DNA of 64,000 bases from Capillimicrobium sp035565675. Its GTDB lineage: Bacteria; Actinomycetota; Thermoleophilia; Solirubrobacterales; Solirubrobacteraceae. The DNA is taken from positions 5,412-69,411 of the forward strand of contig DATMSA010000091.1 of the NCBI GenBank assembly GCA_035565675.1, in the 5' to 3' direction. Each line of letters opens with the position of its first letter. Positions within the stretch are counted from its first letter, which is position 1. Below the pieces are notes generated by a model. The model was not told the DNA's origin. It did no database searches and was given only the letters and a program-made list of their open reading frames with translations. Made by a program: the position numbers and the translations under genes. Positions 17,656 through 23,888 of the stretch are shown here, piece after piece.

Positions 17656-17825
17656 ATGGCGGACGGAGCGGTGCGCATCGGCGACACCGTGCGGCGCCCG
17701 GCGCACGCGCGCTCGGCGTACGTGCGGGCGGTGCTGGAGCACCTGGCGGCGGCCGGGTTCGACGGCTACGCGTGGGCGGACCGGGCGTCGTCGACGAGAT
17801 CGGCGCCCGCCGGTGGTGCGGGACT
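17656..17825 (+). pseudogene. Remnant of an aminoglycoside-phosphotransferase-family gene
   Basis: An open stretch beginning MADGAVRIGDTVRRP, then AYVRAVLEHLAAAGFDG, matches the N-terminus I know for many actinobacterial APH-family proteins (VxRxGDTVRRPxGPW...LLxHLExxGFxGxPRxLGxDExGRE). After GFDG the expected continuation appears only in another frame (LRVGGPGVVDEIGAR). The reading frame then runs into the queuosine-salvage gene, with no kinase catalytic loop. It therefore looks like a truncated, frameshifted fragment. The identification rests on about 45 residues. Confidence 0.5.
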
Positions 17826-17837
17826 AGCCTCGTCCCC

Positions 17838-18716
17838 ATGCGCCTGTGCGACGAGGTCAGGGCCACGGCCGCCGCGGTCGCCGGCGGCGCCACGTCCGTG
17901 CGCATCGATCCCGACGCGCTCGCCGCGCTGCGCCTCGACGACGCGCCGCCGCCGGAGCTGGACCCGACGCGCCACTACCTGGAGGGCGACGAGCAGGCGG
18001 TCGCGACCTACCTGCTGGTGCTCGACACGATCAACTTCGGCTCCGGCTGGTTCCCGACGCTGCGCAAGCGCCCCAACTGCAGCGGCTACTTCACGGTCGC
18101 GTGGGGCGTCGCCGACCGCTTCCGCGCCCACGGCCCGTGGACCAACCGCGACCTGCGCGCGATGACGACCGCCGAGATCGCCGACGTGCTCGGGCAGCCG
18201 CGCGACCACGAGCTCATGGCGCTGTTCGCGCAGGCGCTGCGCCAGCTCGGCGCGTTCCTGGGCGAGCGCAGCGCGCTGGACCTCGTCGCCGAGGCGGGCG
18301 GCAGCGCCGAGCGCCTGGCCGAGCTGCTCGCGGGCGGCATGACGATGTACGCGGATCGCGGCTTCTACAAGCGCGCCCAGATCGTGCCGTCGGACCTGGC
18401 ACTGGCGGGCGTCGCGCGCTTCCGCGACCTCGACCGCCTGACGATCTTCGGCGACAACCTCGTCCCCCACGTGCTGCGCCTGGAGGGCGTGCTCGTCTAC
18501 GACGAGCGCCTGGCCGCGCACATCGACGCCGAGCGCCTCCTGCGCCCGGGCCCGCAGGAGCGCGAGATCCGCGCGTGCGCCGTCCACGCCTGCGAGCAGC
18601 TCGCGCGGCGCCTGGGCCTCACCGAGCAGGAGCTCGACCACGTGCTGTGGACCCGCGGCGGGCTACCGCAGTTCAAGGCGGTGCCCCGGCATCGCTGCCG
18701 CGTGATCTGGTACTAG
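17838..18716 (+). CDS. Queuosine 5'-phosphate N-glycosylase/hydrolase (DUF2419, Qng1-like)
   Basis: A 292-residue protein of the queuosine-salvage family (DUF2419; human C9orf64/QNG1). It releases queuine from queuosine-5'-monophosphate for tRNA modification. Diagnostic pieces are LLVLDTINFGSGWFP near residue 60, NCSGYFTVAWGVADRF, and FGDNLVPHVLRLEGVLVYDERLAAHID late in the protein. It is shorter than eukaryotic members but typical for bacteria. No queuine transporter or tgt gene is adjacent. It shares a CTAG with the convergent MOSC gene, each using its stop within it. Confidence 0.85.
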   Translation: MRLCDEVRATAAAVAGGATSVRIDPDALAALRLDDAPPPELDPTRHYLEGDEQAVATYLLVLDTINFGSGWFPTLRKRPNCSGYFTVAWGVADRFRAHGPWTNRDLRAMTTAEIADVLGQPRDHELMALFAQALRQLGAFLGERSALDLVAEAGGSAERLAELLAGGMTMYADRGFYKRAQIVPSDLALAGVARFRDLDRLTIFGDNLVPHVLRLEGVLVYDERLAAHIDAERLLRPGPQEREIRACAVHACEQLARRLGLTEQELDHVLWTRGGLPQFKAVPRHRCRVIWY

Positions 18717-19252
18717 ACGACGCCGAGCGGCGCCGGCGGGCCGGCGGGCGGCTCGATCGCGATCGGGTCGCCCGGCCGCACCACCCCGCCGCGCACGACG
18801 ACGGCCATCACGCCGGCCTTGCGAATCGGCGTCCCGTCCGGCGCGCGGTCGAGCGTCTCCTTCATGAGCCCCGGGCGCAGGCCGTCGAGCTGACGGCACG
18901 GGTTGCGCAGGCCGGTGACCTCGACGACCGCCTCGTCGCCGAGCGCCAGCCGCGTGCCGGCGGCCAGGCCGAGCAGATCGATGCCGCGAGTCGTGACGTT
19001 CTCGCCCATGTCGGCGGGCCCGACCGGGAAGCCGGCGGCGGCGAGCTCGTCGTGCAGCTCGGCGTGGATGAGGTGGACCTGGCGCAGGTTGGGCTGCGTC
19101 GGGTCGCGGGCCACGCGCGAGCGGTGGCGGACGGTCTCCCCCGCGTGCGCGTCGCCTTCGACGCCGAGGCCGGCGAGCAGGCGGATGGCGTCGCGCGGCT
19201 CCTTGGAGACCCGATGCTCGGCGCGGGCGGCGACCGCGACGACCTCGGCCAT
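18713..19252 (-). CDS. MOSC domain-containing protein
   Basis: A 179-residue single MOSC domain. These domains bind a molybdenum cofactor sulfurated site or transfer sulfur. The conserved cysteine is in LRNPCRQLDGLRPGLM. Other family marks are LGVEGDAHAGETVRHRS at the N-terminus and GENVTTRGIDLLGLAAGTRLALGD. The ATG (19250-19252) overlaps the cysE stop by one base (TGATG), so it is co-translated with cysE. A sulfur-linked role beside cysteine synthesis is plausible, but the substrate is unknown. Confidence 0.9.
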   Translation of the reverse strand: MAEVVAVAARAEHRVSKEPRDAIRLLAGLGVEGDAHAGETVRHRSRVARDPTQPNLRQVHLIHAELHDELAAAGFPVGPADMGENVTTRGIDLLGLAAGTRLALGDEAVVEVTGLRNPCRQLDGLRPGLMKETLDRAPDGTPIRKAGVMAVVVRGGVVRPGDPIAIEPPAGPPAPLGVV

Positions 19253-20004
19253 CAGCCGCCGGCGGGGCTGGGGCCGCCGCGGCGGCGCAGCGGCATCACG
19301 TCGGCGGGCGGGCCCTCCTGCGCGCGGTCCGGGTCGCCGCCCAGCTCGGCGACCTGGCGCTCGAGCGCGGCGATGCGGCTCGACATGGCGGCGAGCGCGT
19401 CGGCGATCGGGTCGGGCAGGTGCAGCCAGTCGGTGTCGGGGCCCTCGGGCTTGCGGCCCTCGATGCGCACCGGGTGGCCGGGGTTGCCGACGACCGTCGA
19501 GTTCGGCGGCACGTCGTGGATGACGACCGTGTTGGCGCCGATCTTGGCGCCGTGGCCGATCGTGATCGGGCCCAGCAGCTTGGCGCCCGAGCCGATCGTG
19601 ACGTTGTCCTCGACGGTCGGGTGGCGCTTGCCGGTCGCGAACCCGGTGCCGCCGAGCGTGACGCCCTGGTACATCGTCACGTCGCGGCCGATCTCGGCGG
19701 TCTCGCCGATCACCACGCCGGAGCCGTGGTCGATGAACAGGCCGTCGCCGACCTGCGCGGCCGGGTGGATCTCGATGCCGGTGATCGCGCGCGTGAGGAC
19801 CGACAGCGCGCGCGGCACGAGGGGCACGCGCGCGTGGTGCAGGGCGTGGGCGACGCGATGCGACAGCACGGCCTGGACGCCGGGCCACATCGCGAGGATC
19901 TCGATGCTGCCGACCCCGGCCGCGGCCGGATCGCGGTCCTGCGCGGCGCGCACGTCGCGGCGCACCTCGCCCACGACGCGACGCAGTGAGGACAGTCCGG
20001 GCAT
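19252..20004 (-). CDS. cysE: Serine O-acetyltransferase
   Basis: A 250-residue acetyl-CoA:serine acetyltransferase, the first step of cysteine synthesis. The C-terminal left-handed beta-helix hexapeptide repeats run from IEIHPAAQVGDGLFIDHGSGVVIGETAEIG through VTLGGTG...KRHPTVEDNVTIGSGAKLLG to GNPGHPVRI. A proline/acid-rich tail of about 60 residues, including a short coiled helix (MSSRIAALERQVAELGGD), follows the helix; this is longer than usual. It lies 35 bases downstream of cysK. Confidence 0.95.
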   Translation of the reverse strand: MPGLSSLRRVVGEVRRDVRAAQDRDPAAAGVGSIEILAMWPGVQAVLSHRVAHALHHARVPLVPRALSVLTRAITGIEIHPAAQVGDGLFIDHGSGVVIGETAEIGRDVTMYQGVTLGGTGFATGKRHPTVEDNVTIGSGAKLLGPITIGHGAKIGANTVVIHDVPPNSTVVGNPGHPVRIEGRKPEGPDTDWLHLPDPIADALAAMSSRIAALERQVAELGGDPDRAQEGPPADVMPLRRRGGPSPAGG

Positions 20005-20039
20005 CGCGGCGAATCCTATGGCGCGGGGGCGCGACCCCG

Positions 20040-20975
20040 TTACGACGGCGCGAAGAACGGCGTGGAGACGTACCGCTCGCCGGAGTCGGGCAGGATCGTC
20101 ACGATCCGCTGGCCCGCCGACTGGGGGCGCTTGGCGATCTCGAGCGCGGCCCACATCGCGGCGCCGCACGAGATGCCCGACAGGATGCCCTCGACGCGCG
20201 CGAGCTCGCGGGCGGTCTCGATCGCCTCCTCGTCGCCGACCGGGATCACCTCGTCGAGCAGCTCGCGGTTGAGCACCGGCGGGACGAACCCGGCGCCGAT
20301 CCCCTGGATGCGGTGCGGGCCGGGCAGGCGCCCCGACAGCACGGCGCTGGAGCGCGGCTCGACGGCGACGACGCGGCAGTCCGGGTGGCGGTCCTTGATG
20401 ACCTCGCCGGCGCCGGTGATCGTGCCGCCCGTGCCGACGCCGGCGACGAACACGTCGACGCGGTCGAGCATCTCCAGGATCTCGGGGCCCGTGGTGCGGC
20501 GGTGCGCCTCGGGGTTGGCCGGGTTGGCGAACTGGTCGGGCAGGAACACGTCGGGGTCCTCGGCCATGTGCCGGGCGGCCTGGACCGCCTCGTCCATGCC
20601 GCCCATCGACTCGGTGATCTCGACCCGCGCGCCGTACAGGCGCAGCAGCGCGTCGCGCTCGCGGCTCATGCCCTGCGGGAGCGTGAGGACGAGGTCGTAG
20701 CCCTTCGCGGCGCACACGAACGCGAGCGCGATGCCGGTGTTGCCCGACGTCGCCTCGACGATCGTCGAGCGGCCCGGCTCGATCAGCCCCTCGCGCTCGG
20801 CGGCCTCGATCATCGCGACGCCGATCCGGTCCTTGACGCTGCCGCCGGGGTTGAACGACTCGACCTTGGCGTAGATCTCCACGCCCGGGGCCGCGTCGGG
20901 CGGCACGAGGCGGGTGATCTGGACCATCGGCGTGCGCCCGACGTACTCCGCGATGTTGATCGGGATTGGCCCCAT
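20040..20975 (-). CDS. cysK: Cysteine synthase (O-acetylserine sulfhydrylase)
   Basis: A 311-residue PLP enzyme making cysteine from O-acetylserine and sulfide. The PLP lysine is in NPGGSVKDRIG. The substrate loop is EATSGNTGIALAF and the phosphate loop GVGTGGTITGAGEVIK. GISCGAAMWAAL and the C-terminal PDSGERYVSTPFF complete the type II fold. First gene of cysK-cysE-MOSC; a CymR-like Rrf2 gene is encoded about 2 kb away on the same strand. Confidence 0.96.
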   Translation of the reverse strand: MGPIPINIAEYVGRTPMVQITRLVPPDAAPGVEIYAKVESFNPGGSVKDRIGVAMIEAAEREGLIEPGRSTIVEATSGNTGIALAFVCAAKGYDLVLTLPQGMSRERDALLRLYGARVEITESMGGMDEAVQAARHMAEDPDVFLPDQFANPANPEAHRRTTGPEILEMLDRVDVFVAGVGTGGTITGAGEVIKDRHPDCRVVAVEPRSSAVLSGRLPGPHRIQGIGAGFVPPVLNRELLDEVIPVGDEEAIETARELARVEGILSGISCGAAMWAALEIAKRPQSAGQRIVTILPDSGERYVSTPFFAPS

Positions 20976-21060
20976 TGGTGCGCGCAGCGTACACGTCGCG
21001 GGCGGCGTCTCCGGAACGGTCCGGGGACTGACCGTCCGGGCTCGCGGGTACCGTCCGCCC

Positions 21061-21165
21061 ATGAGTCCGAGCCAGCCCTACCCGTCGCCGTGCCCGTCGT
21101 GCGGCGCGGTGCTGTTCGCGGGCGTGTGCCTGCCCTGCAGCGCCACCTCGCGGCCCGCCGCCTGA
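21061..21165 (+). CDS. 34-residue zinc-ribbon-like micro-protein
   Basis: ATG 21061 opens a 34-residue ORF containing CPSCGAVLFAGVCLPCS, two CxxC knuckles 8 residues apart, as in a minimal zinc ribbon. It ends TSRPAA. It is divergent from cysK. The Shine-Dalgarno is weak and the ORF very short; the well-spaced Cys pairs are the only support. Confidence 0.4.
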   Translation: MSPSQPYPSPCPSCGAVLFAGVCLPCSATSRPAA

Positions 21166-21192
21166 CGCCTCAGCGGGTGCGGGCGGCCGCGC

Positions 21193-21798
21193 TCAGCCCG
21201 ACGGTGCGCAGCTCTGGCGCACGTTGCCGAGCGTGAACGCGACGCGCTGGCCGCGACGCTGCAGCGTCACGTGGCCGTCGACGTCGAAGATCGTCCAGCC
21301 CGTGCCGCCCGGCCCCCGGCCGGACACGCAGCGGCGGGCGACCCGCTTGGCCGGCTTGCAGCCGAGCCCGCGGGCCTGCACGTCGCGCAGGCGGATCGTC
21401 GCGCCGGCGATGCGGAAGCGCAGGTTGCCGCAGTCGCGCATCCGCGGCGGGACCGCGAACGTCATCGCGATGCTCGCCCCCGCGGGGATCGGCCCGGTGA
21501 TGATCAGGTCGGCGACGAACTCCGAGCCGCCCATCTGCATCGAGAACCCGGCGAACCCGTAGGACGCGGTCAGCGAGGGCTCCGACGGGACGATGGACTG
21601 AATCTCCAGGTCGGTGTCGGTCAGCTCCACGATGATGCGGTCGCCCGTGGCCGTGCCCTCGAGCGGCACGGTGGCGACGCAGCGGTCGGCCCCGCCCTGG
21701 CACTGGACGGTGTGATCCGCGGCCTGCGCCGCGGCCGGCAGCCCGGCGGCGGCGATGGCGACGGCCCCCGCCAGCGCGGCAATCCATCTCCCTCGCAT
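21193..21798 (-). CDS. Secreted hypothetical protein
   Basis: A 201-residue exported protein. The signal peptide is MRGRWIAALAGAVAIAAAG with cleavage near AQAADHT. The mature part is beta-rich, with cysteines in VQCQGGADRCVA, RDCGNL, LGCKPAKRVARRCVSG and the final RQSCAPSG, which could pair as disulfides. No family is recognised. ATG 21798 was chosen at the signal peptide; an upstream in-frame start at 21834 would fall in the direct repeat. Leftward like cysK. Confidence 0.7.
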   Translation of the reverse strand: MRGRWIAALAGAVAIAAAGLPAAAQAADHTVQCQGGADRCVATVPLEGTATGDRIIVELTDTDLEIQSIVPSEPSLTASYGFAGFSMQMGGSEFVADLIITGPIPAGASIAMTFAVPPRMRDCGNLRFRIAGATIRLRDVQARGLGCKPAKRVARRCVSGRGPGGTGWTIFDVDGHVTLQRRGQRVAFTLGNVRQSCAPSG

Positions 21799-21832
21799 GC
21801 GCCCATGCTCTCGGGCGCGGGGGCGCCGCGTC

Positions 21833-21854
21833 AAGGCACGGCGTCTCAGATGTA
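21833..21854. repeat. Left copy of 22-bp direct repeat (att-like)
   Basis: Exact 22-base match to 22798-22819 (aaggcacggcgtctcagatgta). This copy is intergenic, just upstream of the secreted-protein gene. Bases directly outside the repeat differ between the two copies, so the repeat is precisely bounded, as expected for core att sites or a target duplication. Confidence 0.9.
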
Positions 21855-21904
21855 CCCCCGTCGGGCTACCGCATGCCCTTCCGCGTGCGCGCCCGGCTAG
21901 GCCG

Positions 21905-22285
21905 TCAGCAGATCGCGAGCTCGCCGCGCAGCGACTTCAGGTCACTGACCTGTTGCGGATGCACGTAGCGGTGGTGGACAGGCTTCTCGTCGCCACGCGT
22001 CGAGACGTCAATTCGCACGCGTCTCAGGACGCGATCGACCAAGCCGCCAATCCCACGCCTGATGTGCGGTTCGATGAGCATCTCGGCGCCGTCAGCCCTG
22101 ACGAGGATGAGCGATTCACCCTCGGCAACCGTCGCGTTAAGGACGTCCGAGAACCGCTCCAGGTCGGAGACCGTCTCCGCAGGGAGAATCGTGACCCGCT
22201 CGGGGTAACCCGCTCCGTCGCCGTGGATAACGGCGCTTTTGAAGACTTCTCGGGCCACCAACTGGTTGTGGGTCAACTCGGTCAT
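21905..22285 (-). CDS. Cassette protein 2, unknown function (126 residues)
   Basis: An unrecognised 126-residue soluble protein starting MTELTHNQLVAREVF. Its middle, SDLERFSDVLNATVAEGESLILVRADGAEMLIEPHIRRGIGGLVDRVL, alternates helix and strand. Its end carries an HHRYVHPQQ stretch and a C-terminal Cys. There is no DNA-binding or membrane segment. It overlaps the upstream 102-residue gene by ATGA, so the two are translated together. Codon use and GC are unlike the surrounding chromosome, and it lies inside the repeat-bounded cassette, suggesting transfer. Confidence 0.7.
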   Translation of the reverse strand: MTELTHNQLVAREVFKSAVIHGDGAGYPERVTILPAETVSDLERFSDVLNATVAEGESLILVRADGAEMLIEPHIRRGIGGLVDRVLRRVRIDVSTRGDEKPVHHRYVHPQQVSDLKSLRGELAIC

Positions 22286-22590
22286 GAGCAGAGGATGCCC
22301 CAGTTATCGGTCATCCAGTCGATGACCTTCGCCCGCGCATCGTTGCTGTCGGAAACCGGGAACGGGAGAGGCTCCGGCTCTCCCTTCTCTCCGTGAGGGT
22401 AACGGTGCATGTGGTGCACGTCCACACCCTCGCGCTCGTGACTGTTGTCGACGGATACGCAGGTCTTCCACTCGCCGTCGCGTTTGATCCTCAGCATCAA
22501 CGCGTACTCGTCATCGTGGCTGCCTGATAGGTGGATGATGTCGACCTCGTCCCAGACAATCACGTGACGTATCTGGCGATCTTTGCCCAC
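22282..22590 (-). CDS. Cassette protein 1, HHxHRY-motif protein (102 residues)
   Basis: A 102-residue acidic protein. A beta-rich N-terminal half (VIVWDEVDIIHLSG, YALMLRIKRDGEWKTCVSVDNSHER) is followed by VDVHHMHRYPHGEKG and a C-terminal helix (ARAKVIDWMTDNWGIL). The DN...HHxHRY arrangement is reminiscent of small bacterial toxin-like families such as DUF6516/DUF7718, but this is recollection, not a search result. The start is GTG 22590 without a visible Shine-Dalgarno. First gene of the two-gene cassette; its stop overlaps the next ATG. Confidence 0.7.
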   Translation of the reverse strand: MGKDRQIRHVIVWDEVDIIHLSGSHDDEYALMLRIKRDGEWKTCVSVDNSHEREGVDVHHMHRYPHGEKGEPEPLPFPVSDSNDARAKVIDWMTDNWGILCS

Positions 22591-22797
22591 TGATCAAACA
22601 CTTCCACGGATACGGTCTCGGCGTTAACCTCGGACGAGCCGCCATGACCGCAGCCGTGTTGACCCAACCATCTGATCCACGGGCGGGAACCACCAGCGCC
22701 GGTCGTGGGCCGAAAGATGCGGTCGCTCTGCGGCCGTTAGAGCAGATGTTGTGGGTGCGGCAGGTACGCAACCCGACCGCTTGGCCAGCGGCAGGCG
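22591..22797. other. Cassette upstream region, no convincing gene
   Basis: About 207 bases between the start of the HHxHRY gene and the right repeat. A leftward ORF exists across 22511-22804 but overlaps the HHxHRY gene in another frame and looks unlike a protein (many Arg/Pro, no pattern). The stretch should contain the cassette promoter and, if real, recombinase arm sites. No tRNA-like or long inverted repeat was seen. Confidence 0.4.
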
Positions 22798-22819
22798 AAG
22801 GCACGGCGTCTCAGATGTA
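22798..22819. repeat. Right copy of 22-bp direct repeat, at rrf2 3' end
   Basis: Exact duplicate of 21833-21854. Read on the minus strand it supplies the final Tyr and Ile codons and TGA of the Rrf2 gene plus 13 untranslated bases. This conserved terminus (YYI-stop) would make a good integration target. Confidence 0.9.
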
Positions 22820-23203
22820 GTACATCGCCACGCCCGCCTCGCGGACCTCCTGGTCCACGATGTCCTGGATCGTGGCGGAGGCGAGGACGTCGCGGGCGGC
22901 GGAGGCGGCGGCCGCGAAGATGCCGCCGGCGTCGCGGCCGAGCGGGCCGTCGAGCAGCTCGACGACCTCGAGCACGGTGATGTCGCGCGGCTCGCGCGCG
23001 AAGAGGTAGCCGCCCTTCACGCCGCGCTGGGAGCGCAGCAGGCCGGCCCGACGCAGCACCGCGAAGAGCTGCTCGAGGAACTGCACGGGGATGTCGCGGC
23101 GGCGGGCCAGCTCCGCGATCGGCACGGGGTCCTTGCCCCCGGCCCGGCCGAGCTCGGTGAGCGCCTGCAGCGCATAGGGTGACTTGGAGGTGATCGACAG
23201 CAC
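22811..23203 (-). CDS. Rrf2-family regulator, CymR-like
   Basis: A 130-residue winged-helix repressor. The HTH region is ITSKSPYALQALTEL...PIAELARRRDIPVQFLEQLFAVLRRAGLLRSQRGVKGGYLF. There are no cysteines at all, excluding the Fe-S type (IscR, NsrR) and pointing to the CymR/cysteine-metabolism branch. The C-terminal MYYI matches the MFYI ending I know from Bacillus CymR. GTG 23203 gives the canonical start (VLSITSKSPYAL). It lies near cysK-cysE, which it might control. Its last codons are the right boundary of the inserted cassette. Its start overlaps the divergent VanZ-like gene if that gene starts at 23190. Confidence 0.9.
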   Translation of the reverse strand: MLSITSKSPYALQALTELGRAGGKDPVPIAELARRRDIPVQFLEQLFAVLRRAGLLRSQRGVKGGYLFAREPRDITVLEVVELLDGPLGRDAGGIFAAAASAARDVLASATIQDIVDQEVREAGVAMYYI

Positions 23204-23591
23204 GGCCGCATCCGATCGTAGGGCACGGGCCGGGCGCCTCGCGCGATTCGCGGCGCCCGTCGCCCTGATGGCCGCCATCTGGGTCCTGTCCGACCAGGAG
23301 CAGGTCGGGCCCGACCTGGGCGCCTGGGCGCGCCTGGCGACCTCGGCCGTGCACTTCGCCGAGTTCGCCCTCCTGTTCGCGCTCTGGCGCTGGGCGCTGG
23401 GCCCGCACCGCGCGCCGCTCGCCGCCGCGATCGCCTTCGCCTGGGCGATCCTCGACGAGGTGCACCAGTCGTGGGTGCCCGGCCGCGACGCCGACCCGAT
23501 CGACGTGCTCGTCGACGCCGCCGGGATCGCGGTGGCCTGGTGGCTGCTGGCGCGCCGCGACCGGCGCGCCCGCGCCGCTCGCGCCCGCTAG
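23190..23591 (+). CDS. VanZ-like small membrane protein
   Basis: About 133 residues with VanZ-family features: first span FAAPVALMAAIWVLSDQ, then AVHFAEFALLFALWRWAL, AAAIAFAWAILDEVHQSWVPGRDADPIDVLVDAAGIAVAWWLL. The conserved EVHQ...PGRxxxxxDVxxxxxG signature is clear. Function is unknown apart from the VanZ teicoplanin link. GTG 23190 (or TTG 23184) would overlap the divergent rrf2 start by 14 bases. ATG 23268 would remove half of the first span, so the overlap may be real. Confidence 0.8.
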   Translation: MIDSTAASDRRARAGRLARFAAPVALMAAIWVLSDQEQVGPDLGAWARLATSAVHFAEFALLFALWRWALGPHRAPLAAAIAFAWAILDEVHQSWVPGRDADPIDVLVDAAGIAVAWWLLARRDRRARAARAR

Positions 23592-23764
23592 GACCGCCGC
23601 CGCGAGCGCGGCTTGGCCTTCTCGGCCTTCTCCTTCGCGGCCCGCCGGTCGGCGGCCTCCTGCTTGAGCCGGGCCTGCTCGGCGGCGAACTCCTCCGCCC
23701 GCTCGGCGGGCGTCGCCTGTCGCGGTCGCATCGACCGCGCCGAACGGCCTTCGGGAACTGCCAT
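23588..23764 (-). CDS. Small charged coiled-coil protein
   Basis: A 58-residue protein with a basic start (MAVPEGRSARSMRPRQ), a heptad-like charged helix (ERAEEFAAEQARLKQEAADRR) and a Lys/Arg tail ending KPRSRRRS. It is possibly a nucleic-acid-associated or ribosome-associated micro-protein. It shares the tetranucleotide CTAG with the VanZ-like gene, both stops lying inside it. Confidence 0.55.
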   Translation of the reverse strand: MAVPEGRSARSMRPRQATPAERAEEFAAEQARLKQEAADRRAAKEKAEKAKPRSRRRS

Positions 23765-23888
23765 GGTCAGCACCTCGCTCCCGCCCCCTGGGGCACTCGG
23801 CCACCGCGCGAGGAGAGGGACGTGGGCCCCGGGCGCGGCGTTCCTGCTGGGAATCAGGGTACTGGGGCGGCCGGACCGCCCGGCGCGG

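Larger units (their letters stand above)
21833..22819. mobile_element. Putative small integrated cassette flanked by 22-bp direct repeats
   Basis: Between the repeats lie 943 bases that are visibly less GC-rich and use less biased codons than everything around. They carry two overlapping leftward genes. The right repeat equals the last two codons, stop and 13 following bases of the CymR-like rrf2 gene, so insertion left that gene intact while the left copy is an orphan duplicate. This is the layout of site-specific integration at a gene 3' end. No integrase, transposase or inverted terminal repeats are seen, so the cassette would be non-autonomous or a remnant. Confidence 0.7.

Noticed and set aside
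22511..22804. 97-codon leftward frame in the cassette
   Set aside because: It overlaps the HHxHRY gene in another frame and runs through the right repeat, with no protein-like pattern.
21833..22819. Insertion sequence or transposon with target-site duplication
   Set aside because: A 22-bp duplication is long for an IS, no inverted ends and no transposase are present; site-specific integration fits better.
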